A stretch of DNA of 45,012 bases. Origin: Bacteroidales bacterium (lineage in GTDB: Bacteria; Bacteroidota; Bacteroidia; Bacteroidales; Muribaculaceae). This document shows positions 27,300 to 34,985 of the stretch, piece after piece. The notes beneath the pieces were generated by a model, which saw only the letters and a program-made list of their open reading frames with translations, had not been told where the DNA came from and searched no databases. Numbering within the stretch: the first letter of the stretch is position 1; each line of letters begins with the position of its first letter. The DNA is taken from NCBI GenBank assembly GCA_019416285.1, contig DXXM01000029.1, positions 1 to 45,012 on the forward strand, written 5' to 3'. Position numbers and translations under genes: made by a program.

Positions 27300-29831
27300 T
27301 TATTTCAGGATACCTGAGGAAGCGCCGGAGGCCTGATAAGCTTCATTTTCGGCCTTTACTTTCTTTCCGAATCCAAAAGTATAGGTAGCTGAAATCTGGA
27401 AGAAACCTGCGTGGCTTCCGCTGTAGATGTAACGTGTTGAATCATAATACTTGCTATTCATCACGCCTTTGGTCTGATATGTGTCATAGCGTAGGAAATT
27501 GCGTGTGAAGAAGCGCAGGTTCCATTTTCCGTTGCTCCAGCCAACCTGAAATGTATAGGCGTCGCGCGACGACATCCATGTTCCCACCATACATCCGTCG
27601 GCATAAGCGCTCGGAGTGTTGTATGTCGCTCCGAAGTAGAGTTTATCAAGATAGTAAGTTGCCGAAATGGAGACGATAAGCTTTGATTTGGTCCAGTTGT
27701 AGGGGACTCCGTTATGAGCCTGCTGCATGTAACAGGCAACTCCCAGTTGAAGATTCCTGTCAAACAGTCTTTTCGAACCTTGACAACCGTATTGCCACGT
27801 TGAATAATTTCCCATAGGCTGCTTGATGGTTCGCAGGATACCGGTTGATGTAGCTTCGTAATCATTCACATATCTGTTACCCACTATCCAAGCCGAACCG
27901 AACACCGATAAATTGAAATTATTGCTCGGAATCAGTGTGTAGCTGCCCTCTATCTGATAGGAATTGTAGGGGACGAGTGCAGGATTGCCGGTATAACTCA
28001 TCAGGGGATTTGATTCGATTACGGCGGCGCTGCGGAAACTGGATGCCGGGATGGATTTGCTGTAACTGAAATCCAGCGAGAGCGAGTTTTTCCGGTTGAA
28101 GGCATATTGCAGCGACAGATTTATCCATGGTGCAGTCGAGTTCTCTTTGATAGTTCCGTATTCGGACTTATCCCAATATAATCCGGCACCGAAATTTCCG
28201 TAAAACTTATCGCCGGAGTAGCTGTAACTGATTCCGGGGCCGACACGGTATGTGCGGGCCATGTCAGCGGTTGTGGAAGTGCCCGAATATCGGGTTTTAT
28301 TTTGCAGGAAGCGTCCCTGACACATAGCCTTTAGCGTACCTGCTTTACCGAAAGGATGAACAAATGTAATGTCGCCGTTGGCCTGATGCGAGTCATCAGC
28401 CGCGCCGTTGAACAATGGTGCTATTCCAGCCTCGTCATAGAGGGAGCGTTGGTTGGTATGCGTATAGGCATAGGAGGGATTGAACGTGATATAGTTTCCA
28501 TGTGATAATGAAAAATGCCAATAACCGTTGTAAACCAGTGAATTAATACGGTTGCGGTTTTGTGATATATAATCTACTGACGCGTAATCCGCCGGTGTAT
28601 ATGTCACCTTTCCTTCTGTGACATGCTTGGGTATTCGCTCGAAATCAGCGGTGACCATGTTGCTTGCGACTACATTTTTTGTCCGGTAAAGGGCTTTGAA
28701 TGATGTCCAGTAGGAAGCGCGTCTTTTCCTGGTATAATCCACCACGGAATTTCTTTCAAATTCCTTTACAGAGCCATCTTCCTGAGGAAGCCTGAAGGTT
28801 TCAACTATATTTTCATAATTTTTCCTGTCGTTCATATAGAAAGCTCCTCCGGCCCAGTCAAAAGTCATATTTTTATATTGGACTTTGGCATATCCGTTCA
28901 GTTGCCGCGAGGTTATGAAATTGTCATAATATATCCCTTTGACGTAGCCGCCATATTCATACTTCTGCATGATGAAATTGATTACATGCGCTTTGTTGAG
29001 AAAGCGGGGATCACTCGGATAGTCATAATATTCAACGCGCTTCACATCATCCATCCTCATTCCCGCCATCTCACCCTGGGAGGCTGGCATGAAGTCTATG
29101 AAAATGTCAACAGGCTGGCCGGTGACGGTCTTGATATCGCCGTCTATCCCTAACTGTGGAATAGCCATCCGATTAATCAGGTCCTGTGCGGTCTGAGCGG
29201 CGTTCTTCTGCTTTGCCGTCGGCACATATACCGATTTGTCGGCATAGAGTTTTGCGTTGTCGCCCTCCACGGTTACGGTGCCTAATGAAAGAGCTTGCTC
29301 GTCCATTATTATGGTGCCGACAGAGAAGGTGTCGAATCTTTTCAAAATCGGTTTATATCCGAGACATGACAGCTTGCCGATTACCCCTTCTCTGTCGCAT
29401 GGGATTGAGAAGCGGCCGGCGTCGTCGGTTATGCCGTAGGTGATGATGGTGGAATCCTTCGGAGCGAGCAGCATGACGGTGGCGGCTACGACGGGCTCGT
29501 TGTCGTTTCCTATGGCGCGGCCGGTGTAGCGGAACTTGCCGTGCTGGAGGGCCTCGACGTAGTAGCGGTCGCCATTCTTTATGACGGAAATCGGATTGAA
29601 GCCAATGGTCTGCCGCAGGGCTTGGTAGGGGTCGTCGGTATATACGTGAGCCGATGTGCGGTAATTGTCCAGTTCCTTATATATAAACGAGATACTGACG
29701 TCGGGATGGTCTTTGCTTATGGTCACTATGGCCTCGGAAATAGGTGTGTCGCTGAACGAGTAGGCATACTCGCGGGCACTGGCTGAGATTGTGCTTATCA
29801 CAGCCAGGATTATGGAAATGAGAACCCTCAT
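27300..29831 (-). CDS. TonB-dependent outer-membrane receptor with STN-like N-terminus
   Basis: An 843-residue outer-membrane barrel protein. After a signal peptide (to about residue 19) come an STN-like module (SDTPISEAIVTIS, about 25-90) that could contact an anti-sigma factor, a carboxypeptidase-D-regulatory-like beta-sandwich (about 98-180), a plug domain (about 205-290) and a barrel of the OMP_b-brl_3 type. It is not SusC: the length is shorter and no SusD gene follows. It is the third gene of a sigma/anti-sigma/receptor unit and starts three bases after the anti-sigma stop codon. The classical scheme is that ligand binding signals through STN to the anti-sigma factor and frees the sigma factor. 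The ligand is unknown. Confidence 0.82.
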   Translation of the reverse strand: MRVLISIILAVISTISASAREYAYSFSDTPISEAIVTISKDHPDVSISFIYKELDNYRTSAHVYTDDPYQALRQTIGFNPISVIKNGDRYYVEALQHGKFRYTGRAIGNDNEPVVAATVMLLAPKDSTIITYGITDDAGRFSIPCDREGVIGKLSCLGYKPILKRFDTFSVGTIIMDEQALSLGTVTVEGDNAKLYADKSVYVPTAKQKNAAQTAQDLINRMAIPQLGIDGDIKTVTGQPVDIFIDFMPASQGEMAGMRMDDVKRVEYYDYPSDPRFLNKAHVINFIMQKYEYGGYVKGIYYDNFITSRQLNGYAKVQYKNMTFDWAGGAFYMNDRKNYENIVETFRLPQEDGSVKEFERNSVVDYTRKRRASYWTSFKALYRTKNVVASNMVTADFERIPKHVTEGKVTYTPADYASVDYISQNRNRINSLVYNGYWHFSLSHGNYITFNPSYAYTHTNQRSLYDEAGIAPLFNGAADDSHQANGDITFVHPFGKAGTLKAMCQGRFLQNKTRYSGTSTTADMARTYRVGPGISYSYSGDKFYGNFGAGLYWDKSEYGTIKENSTAPWINLSLQYAFNRKNSLSLDFSYSKSIPASSFRSAAVIESNPLMSYTGNPALVPYNSYQIEGSYTLIPSNNFNLSVFGSAWIVGNRYVNDYEATSTGILRTIKQPMGNYSTWQYGCQGSKRLFDRNLQLGVACYMQQAHNGVPYNWTKSKLIVSISATYYLDKLYFGATYNTPSAYADGCMVGTWMSSRDAYTFQVGWSNGKWNLRFFTRNFLRYDTYQTKGVMNSKYYDSTRYIYSGSHAGFFQISATYTFGFGKKVKAENEAYQASGASSGILK

Positions 29832-29833
29832 AA

Positions 29834-30529
29834 TCAGTCGATGGTTAAAGTGTTGCCGTTGCGTCTGATGTTTATCTGCTCGAAGGTGTTGAGCTGGGCT
29901 ATCACTTCGTCAAGGGGCAATGACGGGTCGAGTTTATAGTAAAGGTGTAGGGCGGCCACTTCCGGGCTGTTGAATTTCACTTCCACGCCGTAGGTTGCGG
30001 CCACGGTGGTCATGATTGTCTCAAGCGCCTGGTCCTCAAACATTACAGGTGCGGTCACTGTCATTACTGTGTCGGCAGGGATTGTGTCGGAGCCTACGAT
30101 TACTGCTACCGGAGCTGACTTATAGGCTGTTTCGGCGAGGTTCTGAGCTGACTCTGCGGGCCGGTTAATCACACTGACTGTTATGGCGATTCCGGCAGCT
30201 ACGGCGACGATTGACGTGCAGACGATGGCTGCAATCGAGGCGGCGCGGCTTCCGAACCAGCGGAATGAACGCGCTGCAGGGCGGTCGCCGGAGGACGCAC
30301 GGAGATTCTGTTTCCGCGCGAAGTTTTCCCACTCGGCATCGACATCGATTTCTTTTGCGGATTTTATGGCGGAATCAGTCTTGCAGAGAAGATTATAGAT
30401 TTCACGTGTCTCCGGATCGGTCAGTATCTCGGCCAACTGTTCCGAAGTATATTTGTCGGGGTGCTCGATAATGTCAAGTACAAGTCCGTACTTGCCGGCT
30501 CCCATGCTGTCATCGGGCTGAGTTTTCAT
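29834..30529 (-). CDS. Anti-sigma factor, FecR-like with DUF4974-type C-terminus
   Basis: A 231-residue single-pass inner-membrane protein. Residues 1-95 are cytoplasmic and include a helical segment likely to hold the sigma factor (WENFARKQN). A membrane helix covers about 97-121. The periplasmic part ends with an STN/DUF4974-like fold (about 160-231, LETIMTTVAATYGVEVKF and LPLDEVIAQLN). The central FecR beta domain of full-size members (about 320-340 residues) is largely missing, so this is a short form. Its start overlaps the sigma-factor stop (ATGA at 30526-30529), so the two are translationally coupled. Confidence 0.78.
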   Translation of the reverse strand: MKTQPDDSMGAGKYGLVLDIIEHPDKYTSEQLAEILTDPETREIYNLLCKTDSAIKSAKEIDVDAEWENFARKQNLRASSGDRPAARSFRWFGSRAASIAAIVCTSIVAVAAGIAITVSVINRPAESAQNLAETAYKSAPVAVIVGSDTIPADTVMTVTAPVMFEDQALETIMTTVAATYGVEVKFNSPEVAALHLYYKLDPSLPLDEVIAQLNTFEQINIRRNGNTLTID

Positions 30530-31011
30530 TTTTCGTTGAGTTTTTGACGGATTATTGTTAGCGCATGACTCAGATGACGGTAGACGGCAGTCTCGCTTAT
30601 GCCCATCGCCGCCGCGACTTTGGAAAACGGCAGCCCGTCGGAAAAGCGGAGCTCCATGACGCGCCGCGCCTGCGGGGAGATGTCGTTGCGGATGAGGCTG
30701 TATATTCGCGCAATGGTTTCCTCGTCAGGCCAGTCCTCGGTGTCGTATTCCTCGTTTTCGAGGAAATAGCGGTCGGCTATGCGCTGATGAATCTCGCAGT
30801 CACGGATGTGGTTGAGACAGCGGTTTCTGACCGCTTTAAGGAGATAGCCTCCGGTGATGAGGATTTGGGGCGTTCCGTCGAGCAGCGAGGCAAAGACATC
30901 GTGGACGATGTCGCGCGCAAGTTCATCGTCGTGCAGAAGCGCCACGGCCAACCGGTGCATCTGCGCGTAATGTGCTTTGAAAAGCTGCTCTATGTCATTT
31001 CTGTTTGTCAT
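30526..31011 (-). CDS. ECF RNA polymerase sigma factor
   Basis: A 161-residue ECF sigma-70 factor. Region 2 (FKAHYAQMHRLAVALL, DIVHDVFASLL) binds RNA polymerase and the -10 element, and region 4 (LRFSDGLPFSKVAAAMGISETAVYRHL) is the helix-turn-helix for the -35 element. The ATG at 31011 is preferred over a GTG at 31026. It is the first gene of the sigma/anti-sigma/receptor operon and probably activates that operon and unknown targets. No convincing TAnnTTTG promoter is seen just upstream, which would fit autoregulation by the ECF factor itself. Confidence 0.92.
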   Translation of the reverse strand: MTNRNDIEQLFKAHYAQMHRLAVALLHDDELARDIVHDVFASLLDGTPQILITGGYLLKAVRNRCLNHIRDCEIHQRIADRYFLENEEYDTEDWPDEETIARIYSLIRNDISPQARRVMELRFSDGLPFSKVAAAMGISETAVYRHLSHALTIIRQKLNEK

Positions 31012-31103
31012 ACACTTATAAGACACACGGATTTCTCAAAACTCAACCCTGAAAGAGAAAAATTTTTGTGTCCCGAGTGTATATGCCTGTGGATGTGGAG
31101 GTT

Positions 31104-32594
31104 TTATGCCTGCTCGTGTGGAGGCTTTTGTGGTGTGGATGGTTTTTCAGATGCCGGTTTCGACGATTTTCCGGACTGTCGGCGGTTGCGGCCGTGGTTG
31201 CGCCCCTTGCCGTTGCCTTTTCCGGAATTACCTTTGCTGTTATTGCCCTTATTGGCGTTGTTATTGCTGCTATTGTTATTGGAGTTATCGCTGCCGGTGG
31301 GGGTGCTGTTGCCGTTATTCTTGCCGCCGTTGGCGGTGTTTTTGTTGCTGTTGCCGTTGCTATTGGCGCGTCCGCGTCCGTTGCCACCACGCCCGTTTCC
31401 GCTACGTCCGCGCCCGCGGTTGCCCCCGGGACGGCGTTTCTTGGGATTATATTCCGGCGCCTCCCCGAGTTCGGCGGGAACCTCCTGTTTTCTGACCTCA
31501 TAGCCGAGGAAGGTCTCGATTTCGCCGAATTTCGACTGTTCGCGCGAGCTGATGAGCGTCACGGCCATGCCGTCGGCGTTGGCACGCGCCGTGCGGCCGA
31601 TGCGGTGTACATAGTCCTCCGCCTCGTGGGGGACATCGTAGTTGACTACCATTGCTATGTCGTCGATGTCGATTCCGCGCGCGAGGATGTCGGTGGCCAC
31701 GAGCACGTCAAGGCGTCCGGCGCGGAAGTCGAGCATCACTTCGTCGCGTGTGGCCTGTTCGAGATCCGAGTGCATTTCGCCGGTTTTGATTTTGGCGCGG
31801 CGGAGTTCGCGGGCCAGCTCCTTGACCTTGAGTTTTGACGAGGAGAACACTATGACGCGCTTTGAATGGGCTGTCTTGAAAAGATGGCGCAGGATGCCGC
31901 TTTTCTGACCTTCGTGACACACGAAAGCCGACTGGTCGATTTTCTCCGTCGGGCGCGATACGGCGATTTTAACCTCCGCGGGATTGTTGAGGATAGCCTT
32001 GGCCATCTGCTGGATTTTGGGAGGCATTGTGGCCGAGAACATCAGAGTCTGACGCTCCTTGGGCAGATGCTTGACAATCTGCATGATGTCGTCGTAGAAA
32101 CCCATGTCGAGCATACGGTCGGCCTCGTCGAGAATGAAGTATGACACTTTCGAGAGGTCGACGTAGCCCATCTGAAGATGCGCAAGCAGACGCCCCGGAG
32201 TGGCGATGACCACGTCGGCACCCATTTTCAGTCCGCGCTGCTGCTGGGCGAAGGTGGCGCCGTCGGTTCCGCCGTAGATTGCCACGCTGCTGACGGGGAC
32301 ATAGTAGGCGAATCCCTCCATCTGCCGGTCAATCTGCTGCGCGAGTTCGCGCGTGGGCGACATCACTATGCAGTTCACATAGTCTTTCGCTTCAGGCAGG
32401 TAGGCGAGGCGGTCGATGACCGGAAGCAGATAGGCCGCCGTCTTGCCTGTACCCGTCTGGGCTACGGCGATAAGGTCGCGTCCTTCGAGTATCACGGGTA
32501 TTGCCTGTTCCTGAATCGGGGTACACTCTTCGAATCGCATCGCATCAAGAGCGTCAAGTATATCATCGCTTAAATTAAGCTCGTCAAATCTCAT
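31104..32594 (-). CDS. DEAD-box RNA helicase, RhlE-like, with Asn/Gly-rich tail
   Basis: A 496-residue ATP-dependent RNA helicase. The Q motif (FEECTPIQEQAIP), Walker A AQTGTGKT, PTRELA, DEAD, SAT, the second RecA domain with ARGIDI and HRIGRTAR are all intact within residues 1-375. Residues about 385-496 are low complexity: an Arg/Gly-rich stretch, then a long Asn/Gly/Lys/Ser tract, then a Lys/Pro-rich end. Such tails bind RNA and can drive condensate formation. In Bacteroidota these helicases assist ribosome assembly and mRNA decay. The opposite strand of the tail is repetitive and gives spurious reading frames. Confidence 0.94.
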   Translation of the reverse strand: MRFDELNLSDDILDALDAMRFEECTPIQEQAIPVILEGRDLIAVAQTGTGKTAAYLLPVIDRLAYLPEAKDYVNCIVMSPTRELAQQIDRQMEGFAYYVPVSSVAIYGGTDGATFAQQQRGLKMGADVVIATPGRLLAHLQMGYVDLSKVSYFILDEADRMLDMGFYDDIMQIVKHLPKERQTLMFSATMPPKIQQMAKAILNNPAEVKIAVSRPTEKIDQSAFVCHEGQKSGILRHLFKTAHSKRVIVFSSSKLKVKELARELRRAKIKTGEMHSDLEQATRDEVMLDFRAGRLDVLVATDILARGIDIDDIAMVVNYDVPHEAEDYVHRIGRTARANADGMAVTLISSREQSKFGEIETFLGYEVRKQEVPAELGEAPEYNPKKRRPGGNRGRGRSGNGRGGNGRGRANSNGNSNKNTANGGKNNGNSTPTGSDNSNNNSSNNNANKGNNSKGNSGKGNGKGRNHGRNRRQSGKSSKPASEKPSTPQKPPHEQA

Positions 32595-32618
32595 AATCGT
32601 GTTTCTCTATTAACGGCG

Positions 32619-32650
32619 CAAATTTACGACAAAGTTTCAGATATATCAAA
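32619..32650 (-). promoter_or_regulatory. Promoter for DEAD-box helicase
   Basis: On the minus strand TTTG (32647-32650), a 20-base gap and TAAATTTG (32619-32626) match the Bacteroidota consensus fully. The -7 box lies 24 bases before the start codon, so the leader is very short. Confidence 0.8.
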
Positions 32651-32728
32651 TTAGCGCCCCCGACTGTAACACAGTCGCAATGCGGGCGCCGAAAAACCGC
32701 AATAATGGTAATTCTATCAGTGATTTGT

Positions 32729-32762
32729 TTTGACTTTATGTCAATCTTTAGTGGTAAATTTG
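32729..32762 (+). promoter_or_regulatory. Promoter for the aldo/keto reductase operon
   Basis: TAAATTTG (32755-32762) is a perfect -7 element. TTTG at 32729-32732 is a plausible -33 box with a gap of 22 bases, slightly long. Confidence 0.65.
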
Positions 32763-32805
32763 CAATATTGAAAACAATAGACTGAAACAATTACAAATTA
32801 CTGCG

Positions 32806-33954
32806 ATGGATTATAGAATGTTAGGACGTAGCGGCCTGCGTGTGAGCGCTATATCTCTCGGATGCGAGGGCTTTATGCACAAGACGGCCGAGGATGTAAA
32901 GGCCGATTTTGACTATGCGATTTCAAAGGGTGTGAATTTCATCGACATCTATTCGCCCAACCCCGAATTGCGCCGCAATATCGGTGTCGCGCTTGCCGGA
33001 CGTCGTGAGGATTTTATCATACAGGGGCATCTGTGTACGGTGTGGGAGGACGGCCAGTATCTCCGCACCCGAGAGGTGCCGAAGATTATGCCTGCTTTCG
33101 AAAAACAGCTTGAGGAACTTGCCACCGGCTATCTTGACGTCGGTATGATTCACTATGTCGATTCCGAGGAGGATTTCCATAAGGTTTTCGACACGGAAAT
33201 CATCAAAATCGCCCTGCGTCTGAAAGAGGAGGGGAGAATACGCCATATCGGTATGAGCAGCCATAACCCGAAAGTGGCTATGATGGCTGTGGAGACCGGT
33301 CTGATTGACGTGCTGATGTTTTCCATCAATCCCGCCTACGACCTCCAGCCATCGGACGTGGATATCTATTCGATGTTTGAGGGGGAGACATACGAGGCCG
33401 AGCGCCATAACATCGACCCCGAGCGTGAGAAGCTCTACGAGTATTGCGAGCGCAATAATATAGGTATCGACGTGATGAAGGTCTATGGCGGAGGCGACCT
33501 GCTTTCGGAGCAGAATTCTCCATTCGGCAAACCGATGACTCCGGTGCAGGCGATTGAATATGCTCTTACGCGCCCCGCTGTGGCCGCGGTGATGATAGGG
33601 TGCAAGAACCGTGAGGAAATCGAGGCTGCGATAAGCTGGTGTGACGCCGACAGCCGCGAGCGCGATTATGCCGAAGTGCTCAAGGGGCTCGACCGCTTCT
33701 CCTGGGAGGGGCATTGCATGTATTGCGGTCATTGTGCTCCGTGTTCGGCCGGAATCGACATTGCTTCGGTCAACAAATTCTACAATCTCACCACAGCGCA
33801 GGGTGAGATTCCGGAAACCGTGCGCGAGCATTACAAGGCACTGACGCATCACGCATCCGACTGCATAGCCTGCGGTGCGTGCGAGACCCGATGCCCATTC
33901 GGAGTGGCCATTGTCAGCGGCATGGAACGTGCCGCAGAGAGATTCGGCTATTGA
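32806..33954 (+). CDS. Aldo/keto reductase with C-terminal ferredoxin domain
   Basis: A 382-residue cytoplasmic oxidoreductase. Residues 1-275 are an aldo/keto reductase TIM barrel (RMLGRSGLRVSAISLG; GRIRHIGMSSHNP). The usual catalytic Tyr position reads FIDIYSPNP. Residues about 300-382 hold two [4Fe-4S] sites: CMYCGHCAPC and CIACGACETRCP. Such fusions are known in anaerobes and may couple NAD(P)H and ferredoxin chemistry. It is followed after 41 bases by a DUF362 gene, and that by a TonB receptor, so the three form an operon. The substrate cannot be named. Confidence 0.9.
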   Translation: MDYRMLGRSGLRVSAISLGCEGFMHKTAEDVKADFDYAISKGVNFIDIYSPNPELRRNIGVALAGRREDFIIQGHLCTVWEDGQYLRTREVPKIMPAFEKQLEELATGYLDVGMIHYVDSEEDFHKVFDTEIIKIALRLKEEGRIRHIGMSSHNPKVAMMAVETGLIDVLMFSINPAYDLQPSDVDIYSMFEGETYEAERHNIDPEREKLYEYCERNNIGIDVMKVYGGGDLLSEQNSPFGKPMTPVQAIEYALTRPAVAAVMIGCKNREEIEAAISWCDADSRERDYAEVLKGLDRFSWEGHCMYCGHCAPCSAGIDIASVNKFYNLTTAQGEIPETVREHYKALTHHASDCIACGACETRCPFGVAIVSGMERAAERFGY

Positions 33955-33995
33955 TTTCCGCATTTAAAATAATAATCACATATATTTTCAACATC

Positions 33996-34985
33996 ATGAA
34001 TCTGAAGAAACATCTTCTCGTCGCTTTCTTATGTTTGGGTCTGGCTTCGGCCCTTACACCGGCAGCCGACGCTCAGACAGCCGGTAAAGCAGACATCCAG
34101 GTATCTGACAGCGCCGTAGTCTATATGACCCGCGAGATTTCACCGGAGGCCATCATAAAGCTCTATAAGCAGCTCGGCCGCGAGGCAAAAGGGAAAGTGG
34201 CGGTCAAAATCTCGACCGGCGAACCCGGCGGCCACAACTTCCTCCAGCCTTCGCTCATAAAGGATTTCGTGAAACTCGTGGACGGTACCATCGTCGAATG
34301 TAACACCGCCTATCAGGGCAAGCGTTTCTCGACTGAGGACCACCGCAAGGCTGCGGAAGAACACGGATTCACCGCAATCGCTCCTGTCGACATCATGGAT
34401 GCAGAGGGCGAGGTTAAACTTCCGCTTGAAGGTGGACGCCATCTGAAATATGACATTGTCGGCTCGCACTATCCTCAGTATGATTTCACCGTTATCCTCT
34501 CGCATTTCAAAGGTCATGCCATGGGCGGATTCGGAGGCGCTGTAAAGAATATGTCGATAGGAATCGCTTCGTCCAATGGCAAATCATATATCCACACGGC
34601 CGGCAAGATTGACTCTCCCGATAAACTGTGGCAGAATCTTCCCGAGCAGGATATGTTTCTCGAATCAATGGCTGAGGCTGCAAAATCCGTGGCTGACCAT
34701 TGCGGCGACAATATCATTTATATAAGTGTGGCCAATAATCTCTCGGTCGACTGTGACTGCGACTCGCATCCCGCCGATCCGCAGATGGGTGACCTCGGTG
34801 TGCTCGCTTCGCTTGACCCGGTGGCTCTCGACAAGGCTTGCACGGACCTCGTCAGGGCTTCGGAGGACCACGGTAAAATCCATCTTATCGAGCGCATCGA
34901 CTCGCGCCACGGCATGCACACTCTCGACTATGGTGAAAGCATCGGCCTCGGTACTCAGAAATACAAACTCGTAAAACTCGACTGA
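33996..34985 (+). CDS. Secreted DUF362-family protein
   Basis: A 329-residue DUF362 protein with a cleaved signal peptide (to about residue 25, ADAQ). The family core SHFKGHAMGGFGGAVKN is present at about residues 170-186, and the N-terminal VAVKISTGEPGGHNF and the Cys-rich NLSVDCDCDS are visible. Many DUF362 proteins carry a ferredoxin domain; this one does not, but the preceding gene does. Biochemical function of the family is not established. The ATG at 33996 is preferred because it opens a signal peptide; longer ORF starts overlap the aldo/keto reductase. It overlaps the TonB receptor start by one base (TGATG). Confidence 0.8.
   Translation: MNLKKHLLVAFLCLGLASALTPAADAQTAGKADIQVSDSAVVYMTREISPEAIIKLYKQLGREAKGKVAVKISTGEPGGHNFLQPSLIKDFVKLVDGTIVECNTAYQGKRFSTEDHRKAAEEHGFTAIAPVDIMDAEGEVKLPLEGGRHLKYDIVGSHYPQYDFTVILSHFKGHAMGGFGGAVKNMSIGIASSNGKSYIHTAGKIDSPDKLWQNLPEQDMFLESMAEAAKSVADHCGDNIIYISVANNLSVDCDCDSHPADPQMGDLGVLASLDPVALDKACTDLVRASEDHGKIHLIERIDSRHGMHTLDYGESIGLGTQKYKLVKLD

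Noticed and set aside
31068..31838. Open frames of about 256 codons, hydrophobic, on the plus strand
   Set aside because: They read the complement of the Asn/Gly codons in the helicase tail, giving a false membrane-like Val/Ile/Leu-rich protein.
33879..33995. Longer start for the DUF362 gene
   Set aside because: It overlaps the aldo/keto reductase and would bury the signal peptide; the ATG at 33996 is better.
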